DNA of 64,000 nucleotides from Fibrobacterota bacterium (GTDB lineage: Bacteria > Fibrobacterota > Fibrobacteria > UBA11236), in assembly GCA_028287465.1 (NCBI GenBank), contig JAQBPO010000050.1, positions 1-64,000 of the forward strand, written 5' to 3'. The position numbers and the translations under genes were made by a program. The notes below the pieces were generated by a model, which worked only from the letters and a program-made list of their open reading frames with translations, was not told the origin of the DNA and did not search any database. This document shows, piece after piece, positions 10,478 to 17,877 of the stretch (position 1 is the first letter of the stretch; each line of letters starts with the position of its first letter).

Positions 10478-10519
10478 CCGGTTCCGCATTCACCATCCAA
10501 AATGGTGTTTCCAAACCGG
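10478..10519. repeat. Imperfect palindrome with CACCAT-N5-ATGGTG core
   Basis: A perfect 6-bp core (10491-10496 and 10502-10507, 5-base loop) is flanked by CCGGTT (10478-10483) and AACCGG (10514-10519). It begins 45 bases after the glycoside hydrolase stop. It could be a terminator-like hairpin (no T-tract) or an operator. Third occurrence of this core within 3 kb. Confidence 0.55.
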
Positions 10520-10673
10520 ATCGGGCTGTCTAAGTTGAAGAAAATGCCGAAATAGACCGCTTTAATGGTCTGAATTGGATGATTTCCGATAAATGATAAG
10601 CATGTGCATTCCGCAGGAAGTCGTAACCCGCAATCAATACCCGAACTTCCCTCCAATCCGATCTGGAAACCGT

Positions 10674-11150
10674 ATGGGCCTGAAAATCATTTGCCGTATG
10701 TCCATGGTTTCATCCTTCCTTTTCCTGGCGGATTGCTCCCGGGTCATTAACGAAAGAAACGCGCAAAAACCGCTTTCATCGACCCGTTATTACGCGAATG
10801 GCATGAAATCCGAGTATGTCGAATTCAAGATATCCGATGGCCCCGGAAAAACGGCTCCTGATACGGTTTATTCGGGCTCCATCATAAAATGGGATACGCT
10901 GGGGAACATGATCTTTCGGAGGCGATACCTGAATGGAAGGCTGGAAGGCGATTCCGAGGAATGGTTTCCCAATGGCGTCCGTCGGGTGCTCCAAACCTTT
11001 CATCAAGATAAATCGGATAGCTCGGTGTATTGGTACGCGAATGGCGTTCTTTCAAAAAGAATCCGCCCGGGTAAAGACCGAGATACCATGTACGTATACG
11101 ATGAATCCGGTCGATTGCAGGGCGTCGAAGTTTTGGAGAACGTGGAATGA
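10674..11150 (+). CDS. MORN-variant repeat lipoprotein (YwqK-like)
   Basis: 158 residues. The N-terminus 'MGLKIICRMSMVSSFLFLADCS' looks like a lipoprotein signal, with an unusual Asp before the Cys. The body contains degenerate MORN-2 repeats: 'RYYANGMKSEYVEF', 'RRYLNGRLEGDSEEWFPNG', 'VYWYANGVLSKRI', 'YDESGRLQG'. Such repeats occur in the so-called YwqK-family antitoxin-like proteins, a label that does not prove an antitoxin role. ATG 10674 has only a weak ribosome site; an internal ATG at 10704 is possible. The stop is 26 bases before the metalloprotease start, suggesting one transcript. Confidence 0.6.
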   Translation: MGLKIICRMSMVSSFLFLADCSRVINERNAQKPLSSTRYYANGMKSEYVEFKISDGPGKTAPDTVYSGSIIKWDTLGNMIFRRRYLNGRLEGDSEEWFPNGVRRVLQTFHQDKSDSSVYWYANGVLSKRIRPGKDRDTMYVYDESGRLQGVEVLENVE

Positions 11151-11176
11151 TCCCCGGCGGAAAAAGGAAAAAGGAT

Positions 11177-13351
11177 ATGAACAGAGTATTCAAATGGGCG
11201 ATTTCGGTACAATTGCTGATGATCGCGTCCCTATCGGCGAATACGGACGGGGTTATTTATAAAAACCTTGCTTGGAAAGCTTCCGACACGAAGACGGGGG
11301 TAAAGGTAAATGGCGAAATCGTTTTAAACGTATGCTGGGACGCCAGTTCCTTCAGCGGGCTGACCATCCCGGGAGGCCTTTCCGTAACGGCATGGCAGAA
11401 AACCGTCAAGGACCATATCTCCCAATGGTGGAACGGGTATGCCGGAATCCGATTCGTCTTCACGGACATCAATTGCGATGTGATTGTCGGTCATGATGAC
11501 AGGGAATTCAAGGTAGGCACGACCGAATTTTGGGCGCCGAACTCCGCGCAAGGATCAAGCGCAATCTCAAAGGTTTCTAAAAGCCCCCCCGAACCATCGA
11601 CCATCCTTTGCTGGACGTACAATAAATACAATCCCACCCTCATACAGACCGGGACCTTTTCAACCAGTACGAACACCACTACCTACGCATATAATGCGGG
11701 CTACCATAAGGTAGCCCTCCTTGCGCAGGCCATTCATGAATTCGGCCACCTCCTCGGGTTGGCTCACGAGCAGAATCACGTCGGGAAGCCGGCGTCATGC
11801 GAATTCAAAGTCGACAATTTGACGAGTGAATCGCTTGGGGAATATGACGAATCGTCCATAATGAATTACTGCAACACCAATTACGCGAGAAGGCAATCCA
11901 CTCCATCCTGCGGTGATATCGCGAGCATCAGAACCATGTACGGGAAAAACCCGAATGAGAACAAGGAGCCCGATTGCATCAATGAATGCGCCTCCGGGTT
12001 GGAACCGATTGGATTGACCAAGACGGGTGAAATCCTTGCCGGCTGTAAGCTTCCCGTGAACAGGATCATGGGGACCATGACGGATTATCCGATCCGTGCG
12101 ATGTTATTCGATAACCCCGAAAGTCAAACGACGGTCATTCCGTCGGGGACGCCAGGAACGGAATATCCCGTGGTGGTCGGTTCCGCGGTCACGGGCGCTA
12201 CGGACGCCTGGAATATAAAGTTCGAAATCGCGAATCCGAATACCGTGATGTTCCCGAACTCCGTCAAGGTTATGGGGGCGTCGTACTTCAATCCCGCTAC
12301 GAACGCGATGACTGATATATTCCGGAATCCGAATTACAATTACGCGCCCTTGTTCCCGAAATCAATTACCCTGCCGAAAGGAACGGGAGCCGCATCCAAA
12401 CCTTCCGGTCTGCACTTTACGGTGACGCAATCGCTTCCGAAGAAAGTCATTCTTTCCTCATACGAATACGTCATAGTGGATTTCGAGTCAATGTGGCCCA
12501 AGTATGGAACGCCCTACTATATATATTTTCCGGATTTTGCCCGGGTAAACCTCACTCCTCGACCCGAATCAATAGACTATTTCAATACGATGAATTCATC
12601 GACCAAGGTTTTCGCCAAGCCGAAATCCCTCGTCCCTGCCAAATATGCCGATGGCCTTACGACGATCAAGCCGTTCTTCATGGACAGTTATGAGGTGACC
12701 CAAAAGGATTACATGGCCATAATGAAGGAATTCCCTTTCTACTGGCCGGGCGAAGCCAGTAGTCCCGCGGAAGGAATGACTTTTTACGATGCCATCCTTT
12801 ATTGCAATAAAAGGAGCGCTTTGGAAGGTCTCGCGCCAGTCTATACCTTTACCTCCACCACATTCAGCACGGATGGCAATTGTACGGGTATGCTCGGCAT
12901 AACCGTTGATGAAAAGAAAAACGGCTATCGCTTGCCCAATCAAGCGGAGTGGATCCACGCCTTCCGCTCGGGCACCACCACGGATTTCTATTGGGGAAAC
13001 CTGAACACCACGAATCCGCTTCCATATGGCTGGTCCCTCGAGAATTCAGGCAAGTCTCCTCATCCGGTCGGGAAAAAACTACCCAATCAGTGGGGTCTGC
13101 ATGACATGTATGGGAATGTCAAGGAATGGACCATGGAGAAAAATTGGGGCCCGAACACGGACCCTTACGATTTCCAGTGCGCGTTAGGGTCCGATTACAG
13201 TTGGGAATCCAAGTACGCAGCGGGAGATCCCATGGGTTCCTATAATTACAGTACTTGCGGAAGTGCGGGATCAAGATGGGCCTTTATCGGTTTCAGGCCC
13301 GTACGTAACGCCGTTTTCATAACTCCCGTATTAAATCTCCTTCTGAATTAA
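11177..13351 (+). CDS. Secreted zinc metalloprotease fused to a SUMF1/FGE-like domain
   Basis: 724 residues from ATG 11177 (AAAAAGGA just upstream). Signal peptide to about residue 22. A metzincin-type peptidase domain spans roughly 25-260, with the zinc motif 'HEFGHLLGLAHEQNH' (187-201; three His ligands and catalytic Glu188) and a Met-turn 'SSIMNY'. A beta-rich middle region (~300-470) is unassigned. From ~495 to 712 is a formylglycine-generating-enzyme/SUMF1-like domain: 'FFMDSYEVTQKDYMAIM', 'YRLPNQAEWIHAFRSG', 'GLHDMYGNVKEW', 'FIGFRPVR'. The usual 'GGSW' segment and active-site Cys pair are not seen, so this part probably binds rather than oxidises Cys. The chain ends in 'ITPVLNLLLN', like the hydrolase upstream. 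Confidence 0.82.
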   Translation: MNRVFKWAISVQLLMIASLSANTDGVIYKNLAWKASDTKTGVKVNGEIVLNVCWDASSFSGLTIPGGLSVTAWQKTVKDHISQWWNGYAGIRFVFTDINCDVIVGHDDREFKVGTTEFWAPNSAQGSSAISKVSKSPPEPSTILCWTYNKYNPTLIQTGTFSTSTNTTTYAYNAGYHKVALLAQAIHEFGHLLGLAHEQNHVGKPASCEFKVDNLTSESLGEYDESSIMNYCNTNYARRQSTPSCGDIASIRTMYGKNPNENKEPDCINECASGLEPIGLTKTGEILAGCKLPVNRIMGTMTDYPIRAMLFDNPESQTTVIPSGTPGTEYPVVVGSAVTGATDAWNIKFEIANPNTVMFPNSVKVMGASYFNPATNAMTDIFRNPNYNYAPLFPKSITLPKGTGAASKPSGLHFTVTQSLPKKVILSSYEYVIVDFESMWPKYGTPYYIYFPDFARVNLTPRPESIDYFNTMNSSTKVFAKPKSLVPAKYADGLTTIKPFFMDSYEVTQKDYMAIMKEFPFYWPGEASSPAEGMTFYDAILYCNKRSALEGLAPVYTFTSTTFSTDGNCTGMLGITVDEKKNGYRLPNQAEWIHAFRSGTTTDFYWGNLNTTNPLPYGWSLENSGKSPHPVGKKLPNQWGLHDMYGNVKEWTMEKNWGPNTDPYDFQCALGSDYSWESKYAAGDPMGSYNYSTCGSAGSRWAFIGFRPVRNAVFITPVLNLLLN

Positions 13352-13461
13352 TCCATCAGGATACGGAGCCGCAATCCACGGGTGTCCCGCAATCAACACA
13401 TACGGAATTCAAAAATTCGAATTCAAAGAACTCGATTAAATCCAAATCAAAAGGAATAGTA

Positions 13462-13866
13462 ATGTCAAAAAATATCTTTCGGGCAATTACCCTTGCAATG
13501 CTTCTAACGGTTTCGAGAAGCTTTTCTGCTGGCTTTGAAGCAGCTTCGGTTGCCGGATATTCCGCGTTTACTTCTGCGGTGGTGTCGATGGTTATTTCAG
13601 ATGAAAACGGTTATATGGGGGTTTTATTAATCAAAAAAAACGACCCAAATGATAAAGTCTGGCTTTGGAACAAAACAGATGCTCGATCTACGGCTGACGG
13701 ATACAAAGGCATGCTAAGTATTGCACTTTCTGCGATGGCTCAAGGTTCATTGGTTAATGCAATTGTGATTACGGCTCCTCAATCTTATTCGTTTATCGAC
13801 TCACAGGCAAAGGGCAACCGCATTGCAACGAATAGAATTTCGCAACTTTGGGTGGAATCCCCCTAG
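13462..13866 (+). CDS. Small AT-rich exported protein, unknown
   Basis: 134 residues. ATG 13462 is preceded by AAAAGGA. The N-terminus 'MSKNIFRAITLAMLLTVSRSFSA' is a signal peptide. The mature protein is Ala/Ser/Ile-rich ('SAVVSMVISDENGYMGVLLIKK', 'MLSIALSAMAQGSLVNAIVITA'); I recognise no family. By my count 13501-13740 is about 44% G+C, well below the kinase and rsmH regions, and codon use is correspondingly AT-rich. The region just upstream is also AT-rich, with repeated GAATTC (13405-13425). Recent acquisition is plausible. Confidence 0.6.
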   Translation: MSKNIFRAITLAMLLTVSRSFSAGFEAASVAGYSAFTSAVVSMVISDENGYMGVLLIKKNDPNDKVWLWNKTDARSTADGYKGMLSIALSAMAQGSLVNAIVITAPQSYSFIDSQAKGNRIATNRISQLWVESP

Positions 13867-13930
13867 TTGGTGCTTAAAAAGAGGGGGCTGTATCCGTAAT
13901 GGATCCGCACTGCTTTCAAAAGGAACGAAG

Positions 13931-14308
13931 ATGGCAAACCTGAATCTCAAAGTCAAAGAAATGATGACCTTCGTTCCCTCCGGAAGCGACTTCCCCTTGG
14001 CGTTGGAATTCTACCGGGACCTGGGATTCGAGGTCGATTGGGAATCCGACGAGCTGGCCCTCGTCCGGATCGAGACCTTCCGGTTCTTCCTGCAGAAGCT
14101 CGAGAACAAGGAGATGCAGGGCAACTTCATGATGAATCTGGAAGTCGAGAACGTGGAAGACTGGTGGACGAAAATCGAGAGCCTGAGGTTGCAGGACAAG
14201 TATAAAGGCATCCGGCTCAAGGCCCCGCAGGTCTATCCCTGGGGCAAAAAGGAAATCCATCTGATCGATCCCGCCGGGGTCCTTTGGCATATCGCTATCC
14301 GGGTATAA
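13931..14308 (+). CDS. VOC superfamily (glyoxalase/bleomycin-resistance-like) protein
   Basis: 125 residues starting at ATG 13931 behind AAAGGAAC; the frame extends upstream without a start site. The pattern is that of a vicinal-oxygen-chelate half-module pair: 'TFVPSGSDFPLALEFYRDLGFEVDWES', 'LALVRIETFRFFLQK', 'MNLEVENVEDWWTKIES' and the C-terminal 'KKEIHLIDPAGVLWHIAI'. Family members bind a metal and act on diverse small molecules or sequester antibiotics; the substrate is unknown here. Cytoplasmic. It converges on the lipoprotein gene, with 27 bases between stops. Confidence 0.8.
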   Translation: MANLNLKVKEMMTFVPSGSDFPLALEFYRDLGFEVDWESDELALVRIETFRFFLQKLENKEMQGNFMMNLEVENVEDWWTKIESLRLQDKYKGIRLKAPQVYPWGKKEIHLIDPAGVLWHIAIRV

Positions 14309-14316
14309 GGCGCACC

Positions 14317-14329
14317 CCCCGAGGCGGGG
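14317..14329. terminator. Weak hairpin between convergent genes
   Basis: CCCCG-AGG-CGGGG followed on the plus strand by ACCATTTT, in the gap between the VOC gene and the convergent lipoprotein. The stem is short and the T-run interrupted, so only a possible terminator. Confidence 0.3.
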
Positions 14330-14335
14330 ACCATT

Positions 14336-14758
14336 TTAGCGTTTCCGGCAGTCCTCCCAGGCCTTGGGCGGGCAAAGGGTATCGCACATCCCCTTCTGCG
14401 CGGCATCGTCCGGATGGGTGCAGAAGGATCCGCATCGGCTGATCAGGGTCACCTTCGCGGAGTCATAATAGAGGCCATGGCCGCCGCCCTTTTCATTGCA
14501 ATCGAAATAGGCGATACCGGCGCAGAACTTAGGGGCATCGCAACCTGCGTATTTGTCGGCCGCCAGGTCCTGGATGCTTGAATGCATGCGTTCCTTGTTG
14601 ATATCCGAGGTGTCCGTTCCGCCCGTGATCCGGGACGCGGAGTCGGGTTCGGCGGAGGGCGCCTTTCCTGCGGCATCCGGGTTGCCTTTCTTGCCGCAGC
14701 CGCCCGCAAGAAGTCCCAAGGTCAAAACCAAAAATGCGAAGGTGAGGTTGCGCTGCAT
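14336..14758 (-). CDS. Small cysteine-rich lipoprotein, unknown function
   Basis: 140 residues. ATG 14758 is preceded by AGGAG. The signal 'MQRNLTFAFLVLTLGLLAGGC' ends in a lipobox-like AGGC, predicting an acylated Cys and membrane anchoring. The mature part has a low-complexity linker, then a domain with regularly spaced Cys ('YAGCDAPKFCAGIAYFDC', 'ISRCGSFCTHPDD', 'GMCDTLCPPKAWEDC'), suggesting a small disulfide-stabilised fold. No family recognised. It is divergent from the next lipoprotein gene (14893). Confidence 0.65.
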   Translation of the reverse strand: MQRNLTFAFLVLTLGLLAGGCGKKGNPDAAGKAPSAEPDSASRITGGTDTSDINKERMHSSIQDLAADKYAGCDAPKFCAGIAYFDCNEKGGGHGLYYDSAKVTLISRCGSFCTHPDDAAQKGMCDTLCPPKAWEDCRKR

Positions 14759-14892
14759 GGGGACTCCTGTTATCGGGCCTAAAGGATAGAAAAGCGGCCG
14801 CTTATGGCCCTCCTTCAAACCTTTGATCACGATAGGTTGGAAATGGAAAAAGGCTTCGATATACCTATTTTCCCTCGCAGGATCGCAATTCC

Positions 14893-15453
14893 GTGAAGAC
14901 CATCGCCACCCGCATCGCTGGAATAAAATCCATCCTGGCCGCAATCCTCATGGTCGGGACGGCAGGGTGCGACCGGAAATCGGAAAAAGCCGCGCAAGTC
15001 CCGGATTCCGGTTTCGACTCCGTATTCTGCTCTTATTACGATGGACGGGCGATTCAGCCGGAGGATTCCCTCCATCCCGTTTTCCGCCTTATCCCGGGGA
15101 ACAAGCGTACCTTCCGGTTCGGGCATCTGTTCCCGCACGTTTCCGAGCCGGGCGCCGAGGTCTATCGTTTCCAGATCGATTCCACCATGAACCGTTTCGC
15201 ATTCGATACCGCTTGGTTTCCGGGTATCGCGTTCGAGCGGGAGGCCCGCCACCTCTACCCTCCGTCGCCCGGTTGGCATCCGGAAGCGCGGCTGGAAGGC
15301 GAACGGACCTCGGATTCGACCTGGCTAATCAGAGAATGGATTTCGGACGATTACCGGGAATGGCGCCGTAGGGAATCCTACCGGAAAGTCCGCCGCGATC
15401 CCGGTCCCCCGGCCGGTTTCCAGAGGGAATGCGTCCGCCGCGATCCGTTCTGA
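14893..15453 (+). CDS. Putative lipoprotein, unknown function
   Basis: 186 residues from a GTG at 14893. The N-terminus 'MKTIATRIAGIKSILAAILMV' followed by GTAGC is a lipoprotein signal with lipobox TAGC. The mature region is rich in Phe, Arg and aromatic residues ('GNKRTFRFGHLFPHVS', 'AFDTAWFPGIAFEREARHLYP') and ends in a very Arg-rich tail. No domain recognised. It diverges from the Cys-rich lipoprotein with 134 bases between starts, so the two may share a regulatory region. Confidence 0.55.
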   Translation: MKTIATRIAGIKSILAAILMVGTAGCDRKSEKAAQVPDSGFDSVFCSYYDGRAIQPEDSLHPVFRLIPGNKRTFRFGHLFPHVSEPGAEVYRFQIDSTMNRFAFDTAWFPGIAFEREARHLYPPSPGWHPEARLEGERTSDSTWLIREWISDDYREWRRRESYRKVRRDPGPPAGFQRECVRRDPF

Positions 15454-15674
15454 TCCTGCTCGACTTATATGTTCGAAATAAACCCGCAACTTCCCCAAAA
15501 AACCCCACGATGAAGGTCCCGATACCGCCGCATTAGGGTAACGCCCTGGGTACGCAAGGGGTAAATCCCGCTTCCGCCCGAAAGTTCCTTTAGCGGGACT
15601 TCGCCGCCGACCCTAGAATTGGGAAGGGCCCGGACTTCCGTGGGGATCTCCGGGTTCGAATCGAGGGGGTTCGA

Positions 15675-16883
15675 ATGTTGAAGTCGCTCATCCGCGGGCT
15701 CGCCCCGGTCGTCGTTTTTTCATCCGTCCTGTTTTCCACCTATGTCCCCGCCCGGGCCTCCACCGCCGAGCAGGCCGACCAGGCGGTCGCGGCCTTCATC
15801 AAGACCTACTGGAACCCCACTTCGAAAACCTTCTACAAGTACGACGATAAAACCGGGACCCTGGATTTCTGGCATACGGCGCATTCCTGGGAAACCATCA
15901 TGGACGCCTATGCCCGCACGGGCAAGGAAGAGTACCGGCTTATGATCCGGGACGTCTACGACGGCTTCGTGAAGATGCACGGCACGGATTGGACCCAGAA
16001 CGATTACAACGACGATATCGCCTGGTGGGTGATCGCCTGCACCCATGCCTATGACCTGACGGGAGATCAGCGTTACCTGACCCAGGCCAAGATCGAATTC
16101 GATTGGGTCTATAGCACCCAGCGCGATCCCGTGAAGGGAGGCGTCTGGTGGAAGAACACGGAGCATCTGGTGAAGAACAGCTGCATCGTGCAGCCGATGA
16201 TCATTTCCGCGGCCAAGCTGGCCCGGTTGCTGAAGGATGACACCTATCGCGTGAAGGCGGAGTCCTTGTACGCCTGGCAGAAGCGGACCCTGGTGGCCCC
16301 GGGGGGCGGGCAGGTCTGGGATAACATCAATACCTCGGGCGTCATTTCGAAATACACCTCCACCTACAATCAGGGCACCTATATCGGTTCGGCGGTGCTG
16401 TTGGGCCATGTGGCCGATGCCAAGGTCTGCGCGGACTGGACCAAGGCCAATATGTGCAATACCGCAGGCATCCTGACCGAGCAGGGGCAGGGCGACGTGG
16501 GAAGCTTCAAATTGATCCTGGCCCGTTATATGGTGGGGCTTTCCTGCCAGCCCGGCTGCGCGACCTATACCCAATGGATGGAGGCCAACGCCGCCAAGGT
16601 CTGGTCCTATCGCAGGACGGATGGTTTGATGGGCCACAATTGGAACGCTCCGGCCCCGACCACGGGCCTGGAGGCCCAATGCGCGGCGGGGGGCGTATGC
16701 CTGTTGAACCTGCTGACCAACCCCACGGTGTCCATCCTTCCCGTTGCGGATGGGATGCGGGCCCGTTCCGGATCGGGAAAGGTTTTGCAGGTCAATGGCG
16801 ATAGAACCGCTTCGATATGGTTGTTCAGCGGCGCGACCTCGGGCTTGCGCCGCCCTGATGGCAGGATCCCGCTTCTCCGTTAA
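15675..16883 (+). CDS. Secreted GH76 family glycoside hydrolase (alpha-1,6-mannanase-like)
   Basis: 402 residues, starting at ATG 15675 with GAGGGGG upstream. Signal peptide to about residue 29 (...PARAS). The GH76 fold, an (alpha/alpha)6 barrel, is indicated by 'FWHTAHSWETIMDAYARTG', 'QNDYNDDIAWWVIACTHAY' with the diagnostic catalytic Asp pair (Asp113-Asp114), 'GGVWWKNTEHLVKNSC' and 'YTSTYNQGTYIGSAVLL'. Characterised members are endo-alpha-1,6-mannanases acting on yeast or bacterial mannan; substrate here is by family analogy. The last ~40 residues, after 'NPTVSILPV', look like the beginning of a C-terminal domain that stops early, so a sorting domain may have been truncated. Confidence 0.85.
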   Translation: MLKSLIRGLAPVVVFSSVLFSTYVPARASTAEQADQAVAAFIKTYWNPTSKTFYKYDDKTGTLDFWHTAHSWETIMDAYARTGKEEYRLMIRDVYDGFVKMHGTDWTQNDYNDDIAWWVIACTHAYDLTGDQRYLTQAKIEFDWVYSTQRDPVKGGVWWKNTEHLVKNSCIVQPMIISAAKLARLLKDDTYRVKAESLYAWQKRTLVAPGGGQVWDNINTSGVISKYTSTYNQGTYIGSAVLLGHVADAKVCADWTKANMCNTAGILTEQGQGDVGSFKLILARYMVGLSCQPGCATYTQWMEANAAKVWSYRRTDGLMGHNWNAPAPTTGLEAQCAAGGVCLLNLLTNPTVSILPVADGMRARSGSGKVLQVNGDRTASIWLFSGATSGLRRPDGRIPLLR

Positions 16884-16943
16884 TCCCCGCCTCCGCTAGC
16901 CATTCCCCCTCCCTGATGCATTCGCTCCCGATTGGGGAGTGAT

Positions 16944-16951
16944 TACCTTTG
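16944..16951 (+). promoter_or_regulatory. TACCTTTG element, candidate -7 box
   Basis: An exact match to TAnnTTTG, the -7 element of Bacteroidota-type promoters, 87 bases before the start of the membrane-protein gene. It lies in a longer match (GTGATTACCTTT at 16939-16950) repeated at 17800-17811 before the next gene. Confidence 0.35.
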
Positions 16952-17037
16952 GGCTTCATTGGAACCGTTCACGGATTTGCCGGATCAAACGTCCAATATC
17001 CAATGTGTTCCATTCCCGGGCCCCGGAGCGATCTTCG

Positions 17038-17772
17038 ATGAATCATGCAAGGACGCTTTTCGCATTTTCCCTGGCAGCCCTGCTTTCGGGCCGCACGGGT
17101 TGGGCGCTTGAAACCTGGAATGGCGCGGGGTTTCCCGATACCGCCCGGGCGGAGGACCTCCGGAGCCTTCGCGTGGATGGCGATCCGATTTATCGGATGG
17201 GACGGAATTGCGTCTGGACGGGCGTCGCCTTGCTCCCGATCAGCCTATTGGCTCTTGTGCCCGTGATGGATGACGGGGCATTCGGCATTACGGCCGCCGA
17301 TCCCGGCATCGGGGTAGCCATCGGATTGGCCGGGATGGGGCTCATCCATATCGGCATTCCCATCATGGGCGCCGGGGTGGACAACATGGAACAGAACGCG
17401 CTCCGTTTGAAGCCCGGGTCCGAGCCTGTCGATACCGGACTGTGGTCGACCTATCGGCAAAGCTGGAAATGGATCGGGTGGGGAGCCGCCGTTACGGCAG
17501 CCTCTTTTCCTTTCCTGGTTGCCGCCGCCTTGGATTGGGACAACGGCATGCCCGCCTTGCATTACGCAGCGGGAGGGATGGCGATTACGGGTTTGGGAAT
17601 GGGCGCGATAGGCGTGCTTGAGCAGGAATACAGCGGTTACCTTTTTTCCCGGCGTCACCAGCAGGCGAAACCCGCGTTGGGAAGGGTGAGGTCCCTTTCC
17701 TTGCAGCCCGTGCTCCGGGTAGGCAGGCAAGGCGCGGACGGTGCGGGCCTGAAGGTCGTTGCCGGGTTCTGA
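17038..17772 (+). CDS. Polytopic membrane protein with signal sequence, unknown function
   Basis: 244 residues from ATG 17038 (GGAG 9 bases upstream); a longer in-frame extension to 16939 is ignored because it lacks a signal and a ribosome site. A signal peptide (to ~23, 'SGRTGWALE') is followed by four hydrophobic segments at about 57-77, 89-112, 143-165 and 173-193, paired as two hairpins. The C-terminal tail is Arg-rich. No family recognised. It sits between GH76 and the Asp-box protein, all on one strand. Confidence 0.6.
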   Translation: MNHARTLFAFSLAALLSGRTGWALETWNGAGFPDTARAEDLRSLRVDGDPIYRMGRNCVWTGVALLPISLLALVPVMDDGAFGITAADPGIGVAIGLAGMGLIHIGIPIMGAGVDNMEQNALRLKPGSEPVDTGLWSTYRQSWKWIGWGAAVTAASFPFLVAAALDWDNGMPALHYAAGGMAITGLGMGAIGVLEQEYSGYLFSRRHQQAKPALGRVRSLSLQPVLRVGRQGADGAGLKVVAGF

Positions 17773-17877
17773 GGGAAACCGGGGACTGCCGGCTACGGTG
17801 TGATTACCTTTTGGACGCGTCCATCATCCGATCCGAGCATGTTCCGCATGCATGCGCCTGTCGTCCAAGGAGTCTTC

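Noticed and set aside
10674-11150. Calling the MORN-like lipoprotein an antitoxin
   Set aside because: The YwqK label rests on repeats only; no toxin gene is adjacent (the neighbour is a metalloprotease).
12640-13320. True formylglycine-generating activity for the SUMF1-like domain
   Set aside because: The catalytic Cys pair and 'GGSW' context are not seen, so only the fold is claimed.
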